The notes: generated by a model from the letters alone, not told the origin. Counted from the first letter of the stretch, positions 15,485-24,105 are shown. The stretch is DNA of 34,529 nt from Bacteriovorax stolpii (GCA_945860895.1 CAMASK010000027.1:1-34529); one strand, 5' to 3'. Made by a program: numbers and translations.

Positions 15485-15600
15485 GAGTAATCTCCGGGTT
15501 CAAGAAAGGGAGAGGAAGCTAACATGCAGATAAGTGGAAGGCGATTTAAGGCAAACTTAAAAAAGGTCTTAAAGGCTTTCGGGCCAAACAAACTAGAATT

Positions 15601-15616
15601 TGGCATGTAGCTTGCT
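15601..15616 (+). promoter_or_regulatory. Sigma-54 (RpoN) promoter
   Basis: TGGCATGTAGCTTGCT matches the -24/-12 consensus TGGCAYRNNNNTTGCW at every fixed position, with GG (15602-15603) and GC (15614-15615) exactly 10 bp apart. Transcription should start near 15627, about 70 bp before the ATG at 15700. I found no comparable match elsewhere on either strand. Confidence 0.7.
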
Positions 15617-15699
15617 CATAGACCTATAGGAGAACTTAAAAAACACTAGATAAAATCAAGTAAAAACAAGTGTTTAGGTTCTTTAAAGGGTTTGTTTAA

Positions 15700-16569
15700 A
15701 TGCTGAAACTTTGCTCAATTTCTATTAACTATCCAGGTTTTAGACAGGTTGCCTGTTTAGCCCTGTTGATGTCTGGATTGAGTTTCGGGCAGACTGCCCC
15801 GAAGACAAAAGTTTTATTTCGTTTGCCTGCTACCTATATTCCGGATGATGACGTTATCGTAAAACCGGAATTGAATGAAATTTCTTTTTATCAACAATAC
15901 GTTCAATCTGATGAGAGTGCTGATGTTGTAAAATTAAGAAACCAATTAAAAGTTTGGAATGATAACCAGATCTTCGCAAATCAATATGGGTTACGTACCA
16001 CACTCTCAGGTTCATCATATTTTGTTCCTTCGGAAGAAGAGAAATGGCAGTATTTTAAAGACAAGTATCTGCGATATTTACGTCGTAAAGGTGAACAGCC
16101 AATAAGAGATGGTCAGAAAAGTTGGTACCAAGAATATCGTGCTTCAAATGAGGTCGATACCATTGATGAAATAGAGGCGCGTTTTAAAAAGAATAATAGA
16201 AAATCATCAGGCAATTCAATTCTACCCTCATCACTTACAGGAAAAGAGGTAAGTTTATGGAAACAAACTAAATTTATTTTTCAGCCTCGCGTGGATCAAG
16301 GTTTAATGGTGATTGGAATAAAAACACCAGGTCTTTATGCAAGGGCATGGGTTGGAATTAATGGTGAAACTGAAATGAATATCCAGCATAATATTGATTC
16401 CGTTGGATTTCGAGCTATGTTCAACTATTCGGCTCATTCAGGAAAATATTTTACTTCATTGGACCAGCGTATCATTGAAAATGTTTACGCTCGATATACT
16501 GCCAGTAAGGACCCATTAACGGAAGTTAAGGATGATACGTTGATGCTGCTATACGCAAAACAGTTCTAA
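15700..16569 (+). CDS. Exported, probably outer-membrane protein under sigma-54 control
   Basis: I do not recognise the family. The N-terminus gives a long signal peptide, with hydrophobic core VACLALLMSGLSFG, after a short polar stretch. The 289 residues include a charged helical-looking middle (about 115-175, with many Lys/Arg/Glu) followed by a beta-rich C-terminal half (FIFQPRVDQGLMVIGIKTPGL, then LYARAWVGING). The last residues, DDTLMLLYAKQF, end in Phe like an outer-membrane barrel strand. A sigma-54 promoter lies upstream, so expression should depend on an enhancer-binding activator and a specific signal. No enhancer repeat was obvious in 15485-15600. Confidence 0.7.
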   Translation: MLKLCSISINYPGFRQVACLALLMSGLSFGQTAPKTKVLFRLPATYIPDDDVIVKPELNEISFYQQYVQSDESADVVKLRNQLKVWNDNQIFANQYGLRTTLSGSSYFVPSEEEKWQYFKDKYLRYLRRKGEQPIRDGQKSWYQEYRASNEVDTIDEIEARFKKNNRKSSGNSILPSSLTGKEVSLWKQTKFIFQPRVDQGLMVIGIKTPGLYARAWVGINGETEMNIQHNIDSVGFRAMFNYSAHSGKYFTSLDQRIIENVYARYTASKDPLTEVKDDTLMLLYAKQF

Positions 16570-16657
16570 AACCCATTCTGTTACTGATTCCGCTAGCCGA
16601 TAAATTCCTCCAAGAGTAATATTTGGCCACTAATTTTATCACTACATTGGAGTTTTC

Positions 16658-17917
16658 ATGAGTCTCTTCGAGAGTCCATTTTTCCAAGATGCGTATTCAC
16701 AACTTGAATCCGCCGGTAACACTATGAAGATGGATCCAAACGTTTTGGAACGTTTGAAATATCCCAAGCGCGCTATGCAGGTTTCAGTTCCTGTTCGTCT
16801 TGATGATGGGACAGTGAAAGTGTTTGAAGGATACCGCGTTCAACACAATATGACTCTTGGCCCAGGTAAAGGCGGGATTCGTTTTCACCCACATGTGAGT
16901 CTTTCAGAAACGGCTGCTCTTGCGATGCTTATGACTTTTAAATGTGCTTTGGTTGGTCTTCCACTTGGCGGAGCCAAGGGTGGTATTAAAGTTGATCCTA
17001 ATGATTTATCTCGAGCTGAACTTCAAGCAATGACTCGTCGTTATACGACAGAAATTGCCATGATGATTGGTCCTGAAAAAGATATTCCAGCTCCAGACAT
17101 CGGTACTGATGGTCAGACAATGGCATGGATGATGGATACTTATTCTCAACTTGGCGGATACGCTGTTCCAGGTGTTGTAACAGGTAAACCTATTGCGATT
17201 GGCGGATCTGTAGGTCGCGGAGATTCAACCGGTAAAGGTGTTGTATTCTGTATTAACTTTGCCTATGAAAAATTAAACAAACAAATCGGTTCTCATACAA
17301 CTGTTGCCATCCATGGTTTTGGTAAAGTGGGCATGCCAGCAGCTCATGATCTTCATGCTCAGGGTGCCAAAATTGTAGCAATTTCAGATGTATCTGGTGC
17401 TATTTATAACGAAAAAGGCTTAAACATTCCTCAGTGCATTGAATGGGTAAGAGATCGCAAACTCCTTCGTGAAATGCCGGATTGTCAGCATATTACCAAT
17501 GAAGAATTGTTGGAGCTCAATGTAGATATTCTAATTCCTGCGGCCATTGATGGTGTTGTCACTGCTGAAAATGCTCCTCGAGTAAAAGCGAAAATGATTG
17601 CTGAAGGTGCCAACGGTCCTTTAACCCATGAAGCTGTTGATATTGTAACGGCCAATGGTTCATTGGTTATTCCAGACATTCTTTGTAATGCTGGTGGTGT
17701 AATTGTGTCTTACTTTGAGTGGGTACAAGGTCTTCAAATGTTCTTCTGGGACCTGGATACAGTTAATAAGAAGCTTCACGATATTATGAAACTCGCCTTC
17801 GATAAAGTTTGGCAGAATGCTCAAGTTTATAAAGTAAACTTGAAGCAAGCAGCTTTCATTTCATCACTTGAAAGATTACAGAGTGCCATGAGACTTCGAG
17901 GTATGTGGCCAGGTTAA
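16658..17917 (+). CDS. Glutamate dehydrogenase (Glu/Leu/Phe/Val dehydrogenase family)
   Basis: The 419-residue enzyme interconverts glutamate and 2-oxoglutarate plus ammonia. Substrate-domain motifs include GPGKGGIRFHP (68-78) and PLGGAKGGI (102-110) with catalytic Lys107. The nucleotide-binding fold has IHGFGKVG (218-225), and EGANGP follows later. Length and motifs fit the hexameric NAD-type RocG/GudB group rather than the roughly 450-residue NADP-dependent GdhA, but cofactor choice is not certain. TTGGAG precedes the ATG and a strong terminator follows. In an amino-acid-consuming organism a catabolic role is likely. Confidence 0.95.
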   Translation: MSLFESPFFQDAYSQLESAGNTMKMDPNVLERLKYPKRAMQVSVPVRLDDGTVKVFEGYRVQHNMTLGPGKGGIRFHPHVSLSETAALAMLMTFKCALVGLPLGGAKGGIKVDPNDLSRAELQAMTRRYTTEIAMMIGPEKDIPAPDIGTDGQTMAWMMDTYSQLGGYAVPGVVTGKPIAIGGSVGRGDSTGKGVVFCINFAYEKLNKQIGSHTTVAIHGFGKVGMPAAHDLHAQGAKIVAISDVSGAIYNEKGLNIPQCIEWVRDRKLLREMPDCQHITNEELLELNVDILIPAAIDGVVTAENAPRVKAKMIAEGANGPLTHEAVDIVTANGSLVIPDILCNAGGVIVSYFEWVQGLQMFFWDLDTVNKKLHDIMKLAFDKVWQNAQVYKVNLKQAAFISSLERLQSAMRLRGMWPG

Positions 17918-17942
17918 TAGTTTAACAAATTAAACTCATTTG

Positions 17943-17973
17943 AAAGAGCGTCCATTGTGGCGCTCTTTTTTTT
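17943..17973 (+). terminator. Rho-independent terminator of the glutamate dehydrogenase gene
   Basis: AAAGAGCG (17943-17950) pairs with CGCTCTTT (17961-17968) across a 10-nt loop, followed by a run of T to 17973. Confidence 0.9.
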
Positions 17974-17989
17974 GCCGTACAATTAGAAC

Positions 17990-18487
17990 ATGATCATCGC
18001 ATTTTTACTCATTCCATTCCTTAGTTTTTCCAGTGTCATTCAGGACGATGTTTCTACCACCGAGAAAAATCTTTTTTCTTTCAAGATTGTGTGTCAAAAG
18101 ATGGTTACGCACGAAAGTCCCTTGATTGAAGCAGTTTCAGGAACTGAACTTGATTGCATGGGAAAAAAAGTGGATGTGAGTATTTTTTGTGACAAAGAAA
18201 TGGCTGCTGACCCTTATTATCTCAGGGCGTATATCGACAAAGAAGCTAAAGAAGTTATTTGCCATAGTGGTAAGAAAGTAATTTTTAAATATCAGTGTGT
18301 GAAAATAAGTGACCGAAAATGGTGTGATAGCACTCCTAAGGTTGCCTGTGCCTTTATAAAAGAAAAACTCGCTAAGCGTCTGGATATTGTTCACACTTCC
18401 ATAACAAAAAACCCCAAAGGCATTAAAGAGTTAAATTGTTATTTTGAATCTCTGCCGTTGAATGAGAAAGCCAAGGCAAGTCTATAA
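17990..18487 (+). CDS. Small secreted cysteine-rich protein, unknown family
   Basis: The 165 residues begin with a signal peptide (MIIAFLLIPFLSFSS). The mature part has eight Cys (in IVCQK, LDCMG, FCDKE, VICHS, YQCVK, KWCDS, VACAF and LNCYF), enough for four disulfides. It is basic overall and compact. No known domain is visible. The ATG lies 17 bp past the terminator of the preceding gene without a clear ribosome site, so the exact start is uncertain, but the signal peptide supports it. Confidence 0.65.
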   Translation: MIIAFLLIPFLSFSSVIQDDVSTTEKNLFSFKIVCQKMVTHESPLIEAVSGTELDCMGKKVDVSIFCDKEMAADPYYLRAYIDKEAKEVICHSGKKVIFKYQCVKISDRKWCDSTPKVACAFIKEKLAKRLDIVHTSITKNPKGIKELNCYFESLPLNEKAKASL

Positions 18488-18633
18488 AGCTTTGCTGGTT
18501 CGTATTTATGGAATTTTAAGGATTTCAAGCAGGGATTTATTTTTCAGACTCACGTCATGCCCAATAAATAATCACGACTTATCAAAATGAAAGATGGCCT
18601 GGAAAGTGGATAAACCTTCCTTGGAGGTCGCTC

Positions 18634-19146
18634 ATGGAAACGCAGTTGCATTCTTGTTACTTTACGAAAAAAGGTCCCACTATCATTACTCTTTTTGGCT
18701 ATGCCACTAAGAGTGTGCCAGGAATTGAAATTAATGGTCTGGGAAAATATGGCAAAGCAATTAAAGAGAAGATAATTTTTGTGACTCGTGCTCGTCAGTT
18801 AAAAATTCCTCTTAAGAGATTTGTATTAAATGTCGAGCTCACTGATGAATTTGGTGATCTTGAGAGTGCATCGGTAAAGTGGCTCGAGTATCCACTTCTT
18901 CTGCACTATTGGTATTTGGCCGGACTACTGCCTATTTCTAAACTGGATAATTGTTTTGCCATTGGTTCACTTACTCCAAATGGCGAAGTGGTGGAGCCCA
19001 TTGATAAATCTGTTGTTGCTCTCTGTGAAGAACATCATCTGCACTTAATTGCTTCTGCCGATATTGAAACGCCTAATGGTGTGATTGATGGGAAAGATTT
19101 ATTTGGATCGATTGCGGAGCTGCAGTTTATGTCGGTACCATGTTGA
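18634..19146 (+). CDS. Standalone Lon-like/ChlI domain (ComM N-terminal domain) protein
   Basis: The 170 residues align in order with the N-terminal domain of ComM/YifB: IITLFGYATKSVPGIEINGL, then KIPLKRFVLNVELTDEFG, then a helix ending LLPISKLDNCFAIGSLTPNGEVVEPID. That domain has the Lon-protease (S5/S16) fold without a certain active site. Full ComM proteins are about 500 residues, with an AAA+ helicase after this domain that promotes branch migration in natural transformation. Here the frame stops exactly at the end of the domain, and no AAA+ gene follows; the next gene, pfkA, is on the other strand. A good GGAGG ribosome site precedes the ATG, so it looks like an intact gene rather than debris. 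Confidence 0.75.
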   Translation: METQLHSCYFTKKGPTIITLFGYATKSVPGIEINGLGKYGKAIKEKIIFVTRARQLKIPLKRFVLNVELTDEFGDLESASVKWLEYPLLLHYWYLAGLLPISKLDNCFAIGSLTPNGEVVEPIDKSVVALCEEHHLHLIASADIETPNGVIDGKDLFGSIAELQFMSVPC

Positions 19147-19199
19147 GAAGCATGTTGACTTGGCCGAAAACGAGAGGGTTCCGATATCTTGATCGATTT

Positions 19200-20174
19200 T
19201 TAAATCGAAAGCGTCTGAGCTAGTTTCTGAAATTCTAAGAAATTATGATCGGCTTTGGTAGTGCAATCACTCAATGGCGCCATCATGACTCTTCCATCTC
19301 GCACCACGGTAACCGTTGGAAATTTTTCGTCGATTAAGCTTTGTACAGCCAGATTTCCCATTTGTGAGGCGATGAAACGATCATTTGAAGTAGGTGAGCC
19401 ACCACGTTGAATATGCCCAAGAATCGCCACGTGGGCTTCGAGATGATAGAGATCTTTAAGCACATGTTGTATCTCGTAACTCCTTCCCGCCACTGATCCT
19501 TCAGCTACAACAATAATAGATGAATCTTTTCCGCGGGCCATGCCTCGTTGAATGTCATCAGCTAATTTTTGGTGAACAATTTTTTCATGAGGCAGAAGAA
19601 TGTTCTCTGCACCAGTACAAACACCCACCTTAAGAGCAATTGCGGAAGAATTCCTTCCCATCACTTCCACTAAAAAAGTTCGAGCATGTGAGTGAGCCGT
19701 ATCACGAATCCTATCAATGGCTTCAATAGCCGTTTGAACTGCAGTATCAAAACCAATCGTGTATTCAGTTCCAGAAATATCGTTATCAATGGTGCCGGGA
19801 ATGCCAACAACTGGGAATTGATGTTCTTCCCATAAAGCCTTGGCTCCATTGAAAGATCCATCCCCTCCTATTACAATCAAGGCTTCAATTCCTTGATGCT
19901 TAAGAATTTCAACAGCTTTCGCTCGGAATTCTTTTTTCATCCATTCAGCACAACGTGAAGTTTGCAAAATAGTTCCACCACGCTGAATGATATTTCCCAC
20001 ACTTGATAAATTCATTGATTGAAATTCACCACGAAGCAAACCTGCATAACCGCGTTTAATGCCGGTTACTTTAATACCATTAAAAATAGCCGTTCTGACG
20101 ACAGCCCGGATAGCACAGTTCATTCCTGGGGCGTCTCCGCCTGAGCATAATAATCCAATGTGAGTGAAGGCCAT
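19200..20174 (-). CDS. pfkA: ATP-dependent 6-phosphofructokinase
   Basis: The 324-residue cytoplasmic enzyme phosphorylates fructose 6-phosphate. It has SGGDAPGMN (11-19), GGDGSFNGA (103-111) and PGTIDND (126-132), with the catalytic Asp in the last motif. The Gly after GGD is the residue type seen in ATP-dependent forms; PPi-dependent forms have Asp there. Length matches bacterial PfkA (about 320). AAGGAAT precedes the ATG. It is the last gene of the obg-rsfS-rlmH-gpmI-pfkA block, starting 9 bp after gpmI ends, which puts two glycolytic genes in one transcript. Confidence 0.95.
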   Translation of the reverse strand: MAFTHIGLLCSGGDAPGMNCAIRAVVRTAIFNGIKVTGIKRGYAGLLRGEFQSMNLSSVGNIIQRGGTILQTSRCAEWMKKEFRAKAVEILKHQGIEALIVIGGDGSFNGAKALWEEHQFPVVGIPGTIDNDISGTEYTIGFDTAVQTAIEAIDRIRDTAHSHARTFLVEVMGRNSSAIALKVGVCTGAENILLPHEKIVHQKLADDIQRGMARGKDSSIIVVAEGSVAGRSYEIQHVLKDLYHLEAHVAILGHIQRGGSPTSNDRFIASQMGNLAVQSLIDEKFPTVTVVRDGRVMMAPLSDCTTKADHNFLEFQKLAQTLSI

Positions 20175-20183
20175 GTTTATTCC

Positions 20184-21728
20184 TTAGACGAAAATCGGAT
20201 GTCCGGTGAAATCTTTTGGTTTAGGTAAGTTTAGTATCTTCAGAATGGTTGGAGCAACATCTTTAAGTGCTACAACTTTTTTTTCCATATTAGGCATTAT
20301 ATCAATATCTTTGAGTTTAGGGTGAACTACACAAAAAGGAACCTCTGAATCTGAGTGAGATGTATGAATACCATCATCTTCATAGGCCATCTGATCCGCA
20401 TTTCCATGATCGGCCGTAATTAGCATCGTAATATTCTCTGATTCGCATTTTATTCGTAATTTCTCGATACATTCATCCAGTGCTTCAATCGCTTTAATAG
20501 CAGCTTTGAAATTACCAGTATGCCCAACCATATCTGCATTAGCGAAATTCACGACATAGAGTGTGAACGATTTATCGCCTAAGGCTTCGAGAAGTTTTCT
20601 TGTTACTTCAGGTGCGCTCATCTCAGGTTTTAAGTCATAAGTCGCCACTTCGCGGGGAGAAGCTACGAGATAGCGTTCTTCACCATTGAAAGGTTTTTCT
20701 TCGCCTCCATTAAAGAAATAGGTCACGTGGGCGTATTTCTCAGTTTCAGCAATTTTAAATTGTTTTTTACCTAATCCTGATAAGAATTCAGATAGACCAC
20801 CGCGAATCTTTTCTTTATTAAAAAGAATCGGCAGATTTGGTAATTCATCTGCTACATAGGGAGACATACAAAGAAAATAACCAGGTCGAGCGCTTACTGG
20901 AAATTCTTTGAAGTTCTTATCATTCATTGCCAGTGTTAATTCACGAGCACGATCTGGCCTGAAGTTAGTGAAAAAGACAGCGTCACCATCTTGAATGGCA
21001 CCATCTTCCGCGAACAATACAGGAGTGATGAATTCATCATAGTTCCCTTTTTTATATTCACTTAAAAGATAGGCTTCTGGCTTAAGGGAAGTTTTTTCTC
21101 CCTGACCTGTCATCATCTTATAAGCGTGCTCGATTTTTTCCCAGCGGCGATCCCGATCCATTCCTATTGAGCGGCCTTGCATACTGGCAAAAACAAATCC
21201 CGGACATTGAAGAATTTCTTTAACGTACTGAACACCGCGATCTTTAGCAGTATCCCGGCCATCCATAAACGCATGAAGATAAATTCGAAGATCAGAATAT
21301 TTATTTAAGATTTTAAGAATTTCTTTTAAGTGTCTGATGTCAGCATGAACTCCACCATCAGAAAGTAATCCCACAAGATGGATACGTTTTGTTCCAGCTT
21401 CTGCTTTCTCAATCAACTCTTTTAATTTTGGCATTTCACTCAATGTGCTTTTAGCAATGGCTTCATTGATGATCACTAAATCCTGACGGACAGGTCTTCC
21501 AGCTCCTAAGTTCAAATGCCCCACTTCAGAATTTCCTGCCACACCTTTTGGCAGGCCAACTGCCTCACCACCGGGTTGAATGGTAGTAAAAGGATAATGA
21601 GCAAAGATTTCATCAATGTGAGGTTTCTTAGCAGCTCTAACGGCATTCTTATGTTCATTTGGACTCTGACCAAAGCCATCGAGAATAACTAACAATACTC
21701 TGGGACTTAAGCCTTGAATGGAATGCAT
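20184..21728 (-). CDS. gpmI: Cofactor-independent phosphoglycerate mutase
   Basis: The 514-residue Mn-dependent enzyme interconverts 3- and 2-phosphoglycerate. VILDGFG (14-20) supplies a metal-binding Asp and GNSEVGHLN carries the catalytic Ser67. Further metal ligands lie in the NFANADMVGHTG and TADHGNADQM segments. The length is typical for the family. It is preceded by rlmH (9 bp) and followed by pfkA (9 bp). Confidence 0.96.
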   Translation of the reverse strand: MHSIQGLSPRVLLVILDGFGQSPNEHKNAVRAAKKPHIDEIFAHYPFTTIQPGGEAVGLPKGVAGNSEVGHLNLGAGRPVRQDLVIINEAIAKSTLSEMPKLKELIEKAEAGTKRIHLVGLLSDGGVHADIRHLKEILKILNKYSDLRIYLHAFMDGRDTAKDRGVQYVKEILQCPGFVFASMQGRSIGMDRDRRWEKIEHAYKMMTGQGEKTSLKPEAYLLSEYKKGNYDEFITPVLFAEDGAIQDGDAVFFTNFRPDRARELTLAMNDKNFKEFPVSARPGYFLCMSPYVADELPNLPILFNKEKIRGGLSEFLSGLGKKQFKIAETEKYAHVTYFFNGGEEKPFNGEERYLVASPREVATYDLKPEMSAPEVTRKLLEALGDKSFTLYVVNFANADMVGHTGNFKAAIKAIEALDECIEKLRIKCESENITMLITADHGNADQMAYEDDGIHTSHSDSEVPFCVVHPKLKDIDIMPNMEKKVVALKDVAPTILKILNLPKPKDFTGHPIFV

Positions 21729-21737
21729 ACAATATAC

Positions 21738-22190
21738 CTAGTTATGATAAGGGTGTCCGGATCTAATAGTTTGGGCCCGGTACAGTTGTTCAACTAAAAG
21801 TATTCTAGCTAATTTGTGAGGGAAGGTCAGCTCTGAAAGGGAAAGACGCTCTTGGCAAAGGCTGAGTACTTCACTGGAGAAGCCTTCTGCTCCGGCAATT
21901 ATTAAAATCAGCTTATTAGATCGATCGAGAATATTGCGACTCCACTCAGCAAAACTAACTGAAGTATAGCGCTTACCCCATTCTGTCATGGCCACAACGT
22001 GACCACCTCCCAGCTCTTTGATCTTTTTGATCAGAGCTTCACCTTCCGCTTCTTTGTTTTCAGCAGATGCTTTAACTTCATGAATAAGGAGTTCGGGATT
22101 GTTAATACGTTTTAGATAATCGGCTTCAATGGCTTCGAGATGTGAATCTTTAAGTTTGCCCACCACGATTAAATGAATCTGGCGGGCCAT
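21738..22190 (-). CDS. rlmH: 23S rRNA pseudouridine-1915 N3-methyltransferase
   Basis: This 150-residue SPOUT-fold methyltransferase acts on the assembled 70S ribosome at helix 69. The conserved C-terminus LLVEQLYRAQTIRSGHPYHN, the AGAEGFS SAM-binding loop and the N-terminal IHLIVVGKLKD identify it clearly. It begins 3 bp after rsfS ends. The rsfS-rlmH pair is widely conserved. Confidence 0.95.
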   Translation of the reverse strand: MARQIHLIVVGKLKDSHLEAIEADYLKRINNPELLIHEVKASAENKEAEGEALIKKIKELGGGHVVAMTEWGKRYTSVSFAEWSRNILDRSNKLILIIAGAEGFSSEVLSLCQERLSLSELTFPHKLARILLVEQLYRAQTIRSGHPYHN

Positions 22191-22193
22191 AAA

Positions 22194-22661
22194 TTAGAAG
22201 TAGCCCTTAAGATCTGCTTTTTCATTAGAAGCAGTTGTAGGCTTACCAAAATAAAAATCTTCAGGAATCTTCACTTGAGGATTTTTTGCAAGAATCATAT
22301 CCAGATCATAAATATCACGAGCTGGACCATTAAAGATGTGAACAATAATGTCACCTGTATCTAAAAGAATCCAATCGGCAGATTCATAACCTTCATAACT
22401 TACGATAGCTGCACCATTGGTTTTTAAGTTCGTTGAAATTTCATCAACCATGGCACGGGCCTGAGTAACGTTTTGAGCAGTCGCAAGAATTGAATAATCG
22501 CAAAGTGCACTTGTCTTACGAAGATCGAAAACTTTAAGGTTCTCACCTTTGAAATTGGCAATAATCCAGGCGCTAACCATGGCATGATTGAGTGGAAACT
22601 CAAAAGCTGAATTCGTAATTACTTTGTTAACTTCGCCCTGAACATATTCATTAATGGCCAT
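22194..22661 (-). CDS. rsfS: Ribosomal silencing factor
   Basis: RsfS binds L14 and blocks subunit joining under starvation. The conserved core is visible: VFDLRKTSALCDYSILATAQ, a YEGYESADWILLDTGDIIVHIF segment and the FYFGKP-type end. The 155 residues include about 30 residues at the N-terminus beyond the usual core (about 105-120 in many species). A GAGG ribosome site 7 nt upstream supports this ATG. It follows obg by 61 bp. Confidence 0.93.
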   Translation of the reverse strand: MAINEYVQGEVNKVITNSAFEFPLNHAMVSAWIIANFKGENLKVFDLRKTSALCDYSILATAQNVTQARAMVDEISTNLKTNGAAIVSYEGYESADWILLDTGDIIVHIFNGPARDIYDLDMILAKNPQVKIPEDFYFGKPTTASNEKADLKGYF

Positions 22662-22722
22662 GCATTTGCCTCATTGTCGTTTATAAAAATGGTTTTTTAG
22701 CTGAAATTATGCCAGCCGTCAA

Positions 22723-23730
22723 TTATGGTTTAATCGATTCCTTAGTCTTGAGCATAAGCTGCTTTAAGATGTCGATATTGCGGCCAGAAACTCCTGAAAT
22801 GGGGAGTACTTTACGGTCTAGTGACTCTTCCATACTCGAGCGAAATTTCTCAATTTCTTCTTCCGTCATGGCATCGATTTTAGTTAAACAAACAATCTCA
22901 ATCTTATTTAAAAGAGCTGGGTTGAATTTTTCCAGCTCATTTCTGACTGTGGTATAGGCTTCAATAGCCTCATACTCGTCGATAAACATTGAGCAATCGA
23001 TTAAGTGAACCAAAGCCGAGGTTCTTTCAATGTGCTTAAGAAATTTAATCCCTAAGCCTTTGCCTTCAGCTGCACCTTCAATCAAACCCGGAATATCTGT
23101 TACCACGAGGGTTTTCTCGCCTAAGGCAACTACACCTAAATTTGGCTCAAGGGTCGTGAACGGATAATCAGCAATTTTTGGTTTAGCTGAACTAATGGCG
23201 CTGATCAAAGTTGATTTGCCAGCGTTAGGTAAACCAATGAGTGCGATATCTGCCAAAAGTTTAAGCTCTAAGTGAATAGGAATCGCTGTTCCAGGTTCAC
23301 CATTTTGAGCAAATCTTGGGGCTTGATTGGTAGAGGTTTTAAAGTGCGCATTGCCTTTACCCCCACGTCCCCCTTCAGCTGCTTTAAATATCTGGCCATG
23401 CTCTGTAATGTCACAAAGGAGGTCACCAGTTTCTTTATGATAGATGAGTGTTCCAACTGGAACTTTAAGAATCATGTCTGTTCCGCAGGCACCTTGCATG
23501 TTGGATCCAGCGCCATTGCCGCCTTCTTGCGCACGGAAAGTTTTTAAACCACGAAAATGCATGAGGGTATTGTAATTCTCATCACCAATGAAGCACGCGT
23601 TTCCGCCTTCTCCACCATCACCACCGTCAGGTCCGCCCAAAGGAACGTATTTTTCACGACGATAGCCTACGAAGCCTTTACCGCCGTCGCCTGAGATTAC
23701 TTCAATGTCTACTTCATCTATAAATTTCAT
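22723..23730 (-). CDS. obg: Obg/CgtA GTPase
   Basis: Obg is an essential GTPase of 50S assembly and stress control. The glycine-rich Obg fold (from MKFIDEVDIEVISGDGGKGF to about residue 158) precedes the G domain with GLPNAGKST (166-174), DIPGLIEGA (switch II) and LTKID (base recognition). At 335 residues it lacks a long C-terminal extension. The start at 23730 gives the family's standard MKFxDE opening. A more upstream ATG at 23763 directly abuts the T-run of the rpmA terminator and would add 11 non-family residues. A GAG 9 nt upstream is the only, weak, ribosome-site match. Confidence 0.95.
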   Translation of the reverse strand: MKFIDEVDIEVISGDGGKGFVGYRREKYVPLGGPDGGDGGEGGNACFIGDENYNTLMHFRGLKTFRAQEGGNGAGSNMQGACGTDMILKVPVGTLIYHKETGDLLCDITEHGQIFKAAEGGRGGKGNAHFKTSTNQAPRFAQNGEPGTAIPIHLELKLLADIALIGLPNAGKSTLISAISSAKPKIADYPFTTLEPNLGVVALGEKTLVVTDIPGLIEGAAEGKGLGIKFLKHIERTSALVHLIDCSMFIDEYEAIEAYTTVRNELEKFNPALLNKIEIVCLTKIDAMTEEEIEKFRSSMEESLDRKVLPISGVSGRNIDILKQLMLKTKESIKP

Positions 23731-23763
23731 AACGTACTCATTCTGTCGTCTCGACAGTTCCAT

Positions 23764-23793
23764 AATAAAAAAAGGGGAGCTAGTGCTCCCCTT
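23764..23793 (-). terminator. Terminator of rplU-rpmA
   Basis: On the minus strand AAGGGGAGC (23793-23785) and GCTCCCCTT (23780-23772) form a 9-bp stem around a 4-nt loop, followed by a run of T. It lies between rpmA and obg, which are often co-transcribed in other bacteria, so obg probably has its own promoter here or depends on read-through. Confidence 0.9.
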
Positions 23794-23823
23794 AGGTATA
23801 ACAAAGTTTCTTAAAGATCAACT

Positions 23824-23842
23824 GGTCGCATGGCTTGCGACC
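23824..23842 (-). other. Hairpin in the rpmA 3' untranslated region
   Basis: GGTCGCA (23824-23830) and TGCGACC (23836-23842) form a perfect 7-bp stem with a 5-nt loop, just after the rpmA stop. No T-run follows on either strand, so it is not a terminator. It might protect or process the transcript. Confidence 0.4.
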
Positions 23843-23850
23843 TAAACAAC

Positions 23851-24105
23851 TTAAGCTGGAAGAACTGAAATGATTTTTGTCGATTTATTGTAAAAACCGA
23901 ACTGCACTGTACCTGGGCACATTGCATAGATCGTGAAATCACGGCCCATTTTTACATTCTTACCAACGTGGAACTTAGTTCCTTTCTGACGAACGATGAT
24001 CATGCCTGTTTCAACAGCTTCACCACCGAACTTCTTTACTCCGCGCATTTTTGGGTTGGAATCACGACCGTTAGAGGTACTACCACCCGATTTCTTATGT
24101 GCCAT
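23851..24105 (-). CDS. rpmA: 50S ribosomal protein L27
   Basis: The 84 residues match L27 throughout: [16 protein letters not shown] at the start (the N-terminus reaches the peptidyl-transferase centre), then [10 protein letters not shown] and [16 protein letters not shown]. There is no N-terminal cleavable extension of the Firmicutes type. It is preceded by rplU in the usual order. Confidence 0.98.
   Translation of the reverse strand: MAHKKSGGSTSNGRDSNPKMRGVKKFGGEAVETGMIIVRQKGTKFHVGKNVKMGRDFTIYAMCPGTVQFGFYNKSTKIISVLPA

Noticed and set aside
22696..22711. Sigma-54-like GG-N10-GC on the minus strand upstream of rsfS (TGGCATAATTTCAGCT)
   Set aside because: The -12 element reads CAGC instead of TTGC, and rsfS is expected to be co-transcribed with obg.
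23272..23547. Plus-strand open frame inside obg
   Set aside because: It is a shadow of the essential obg gene on the other strand.
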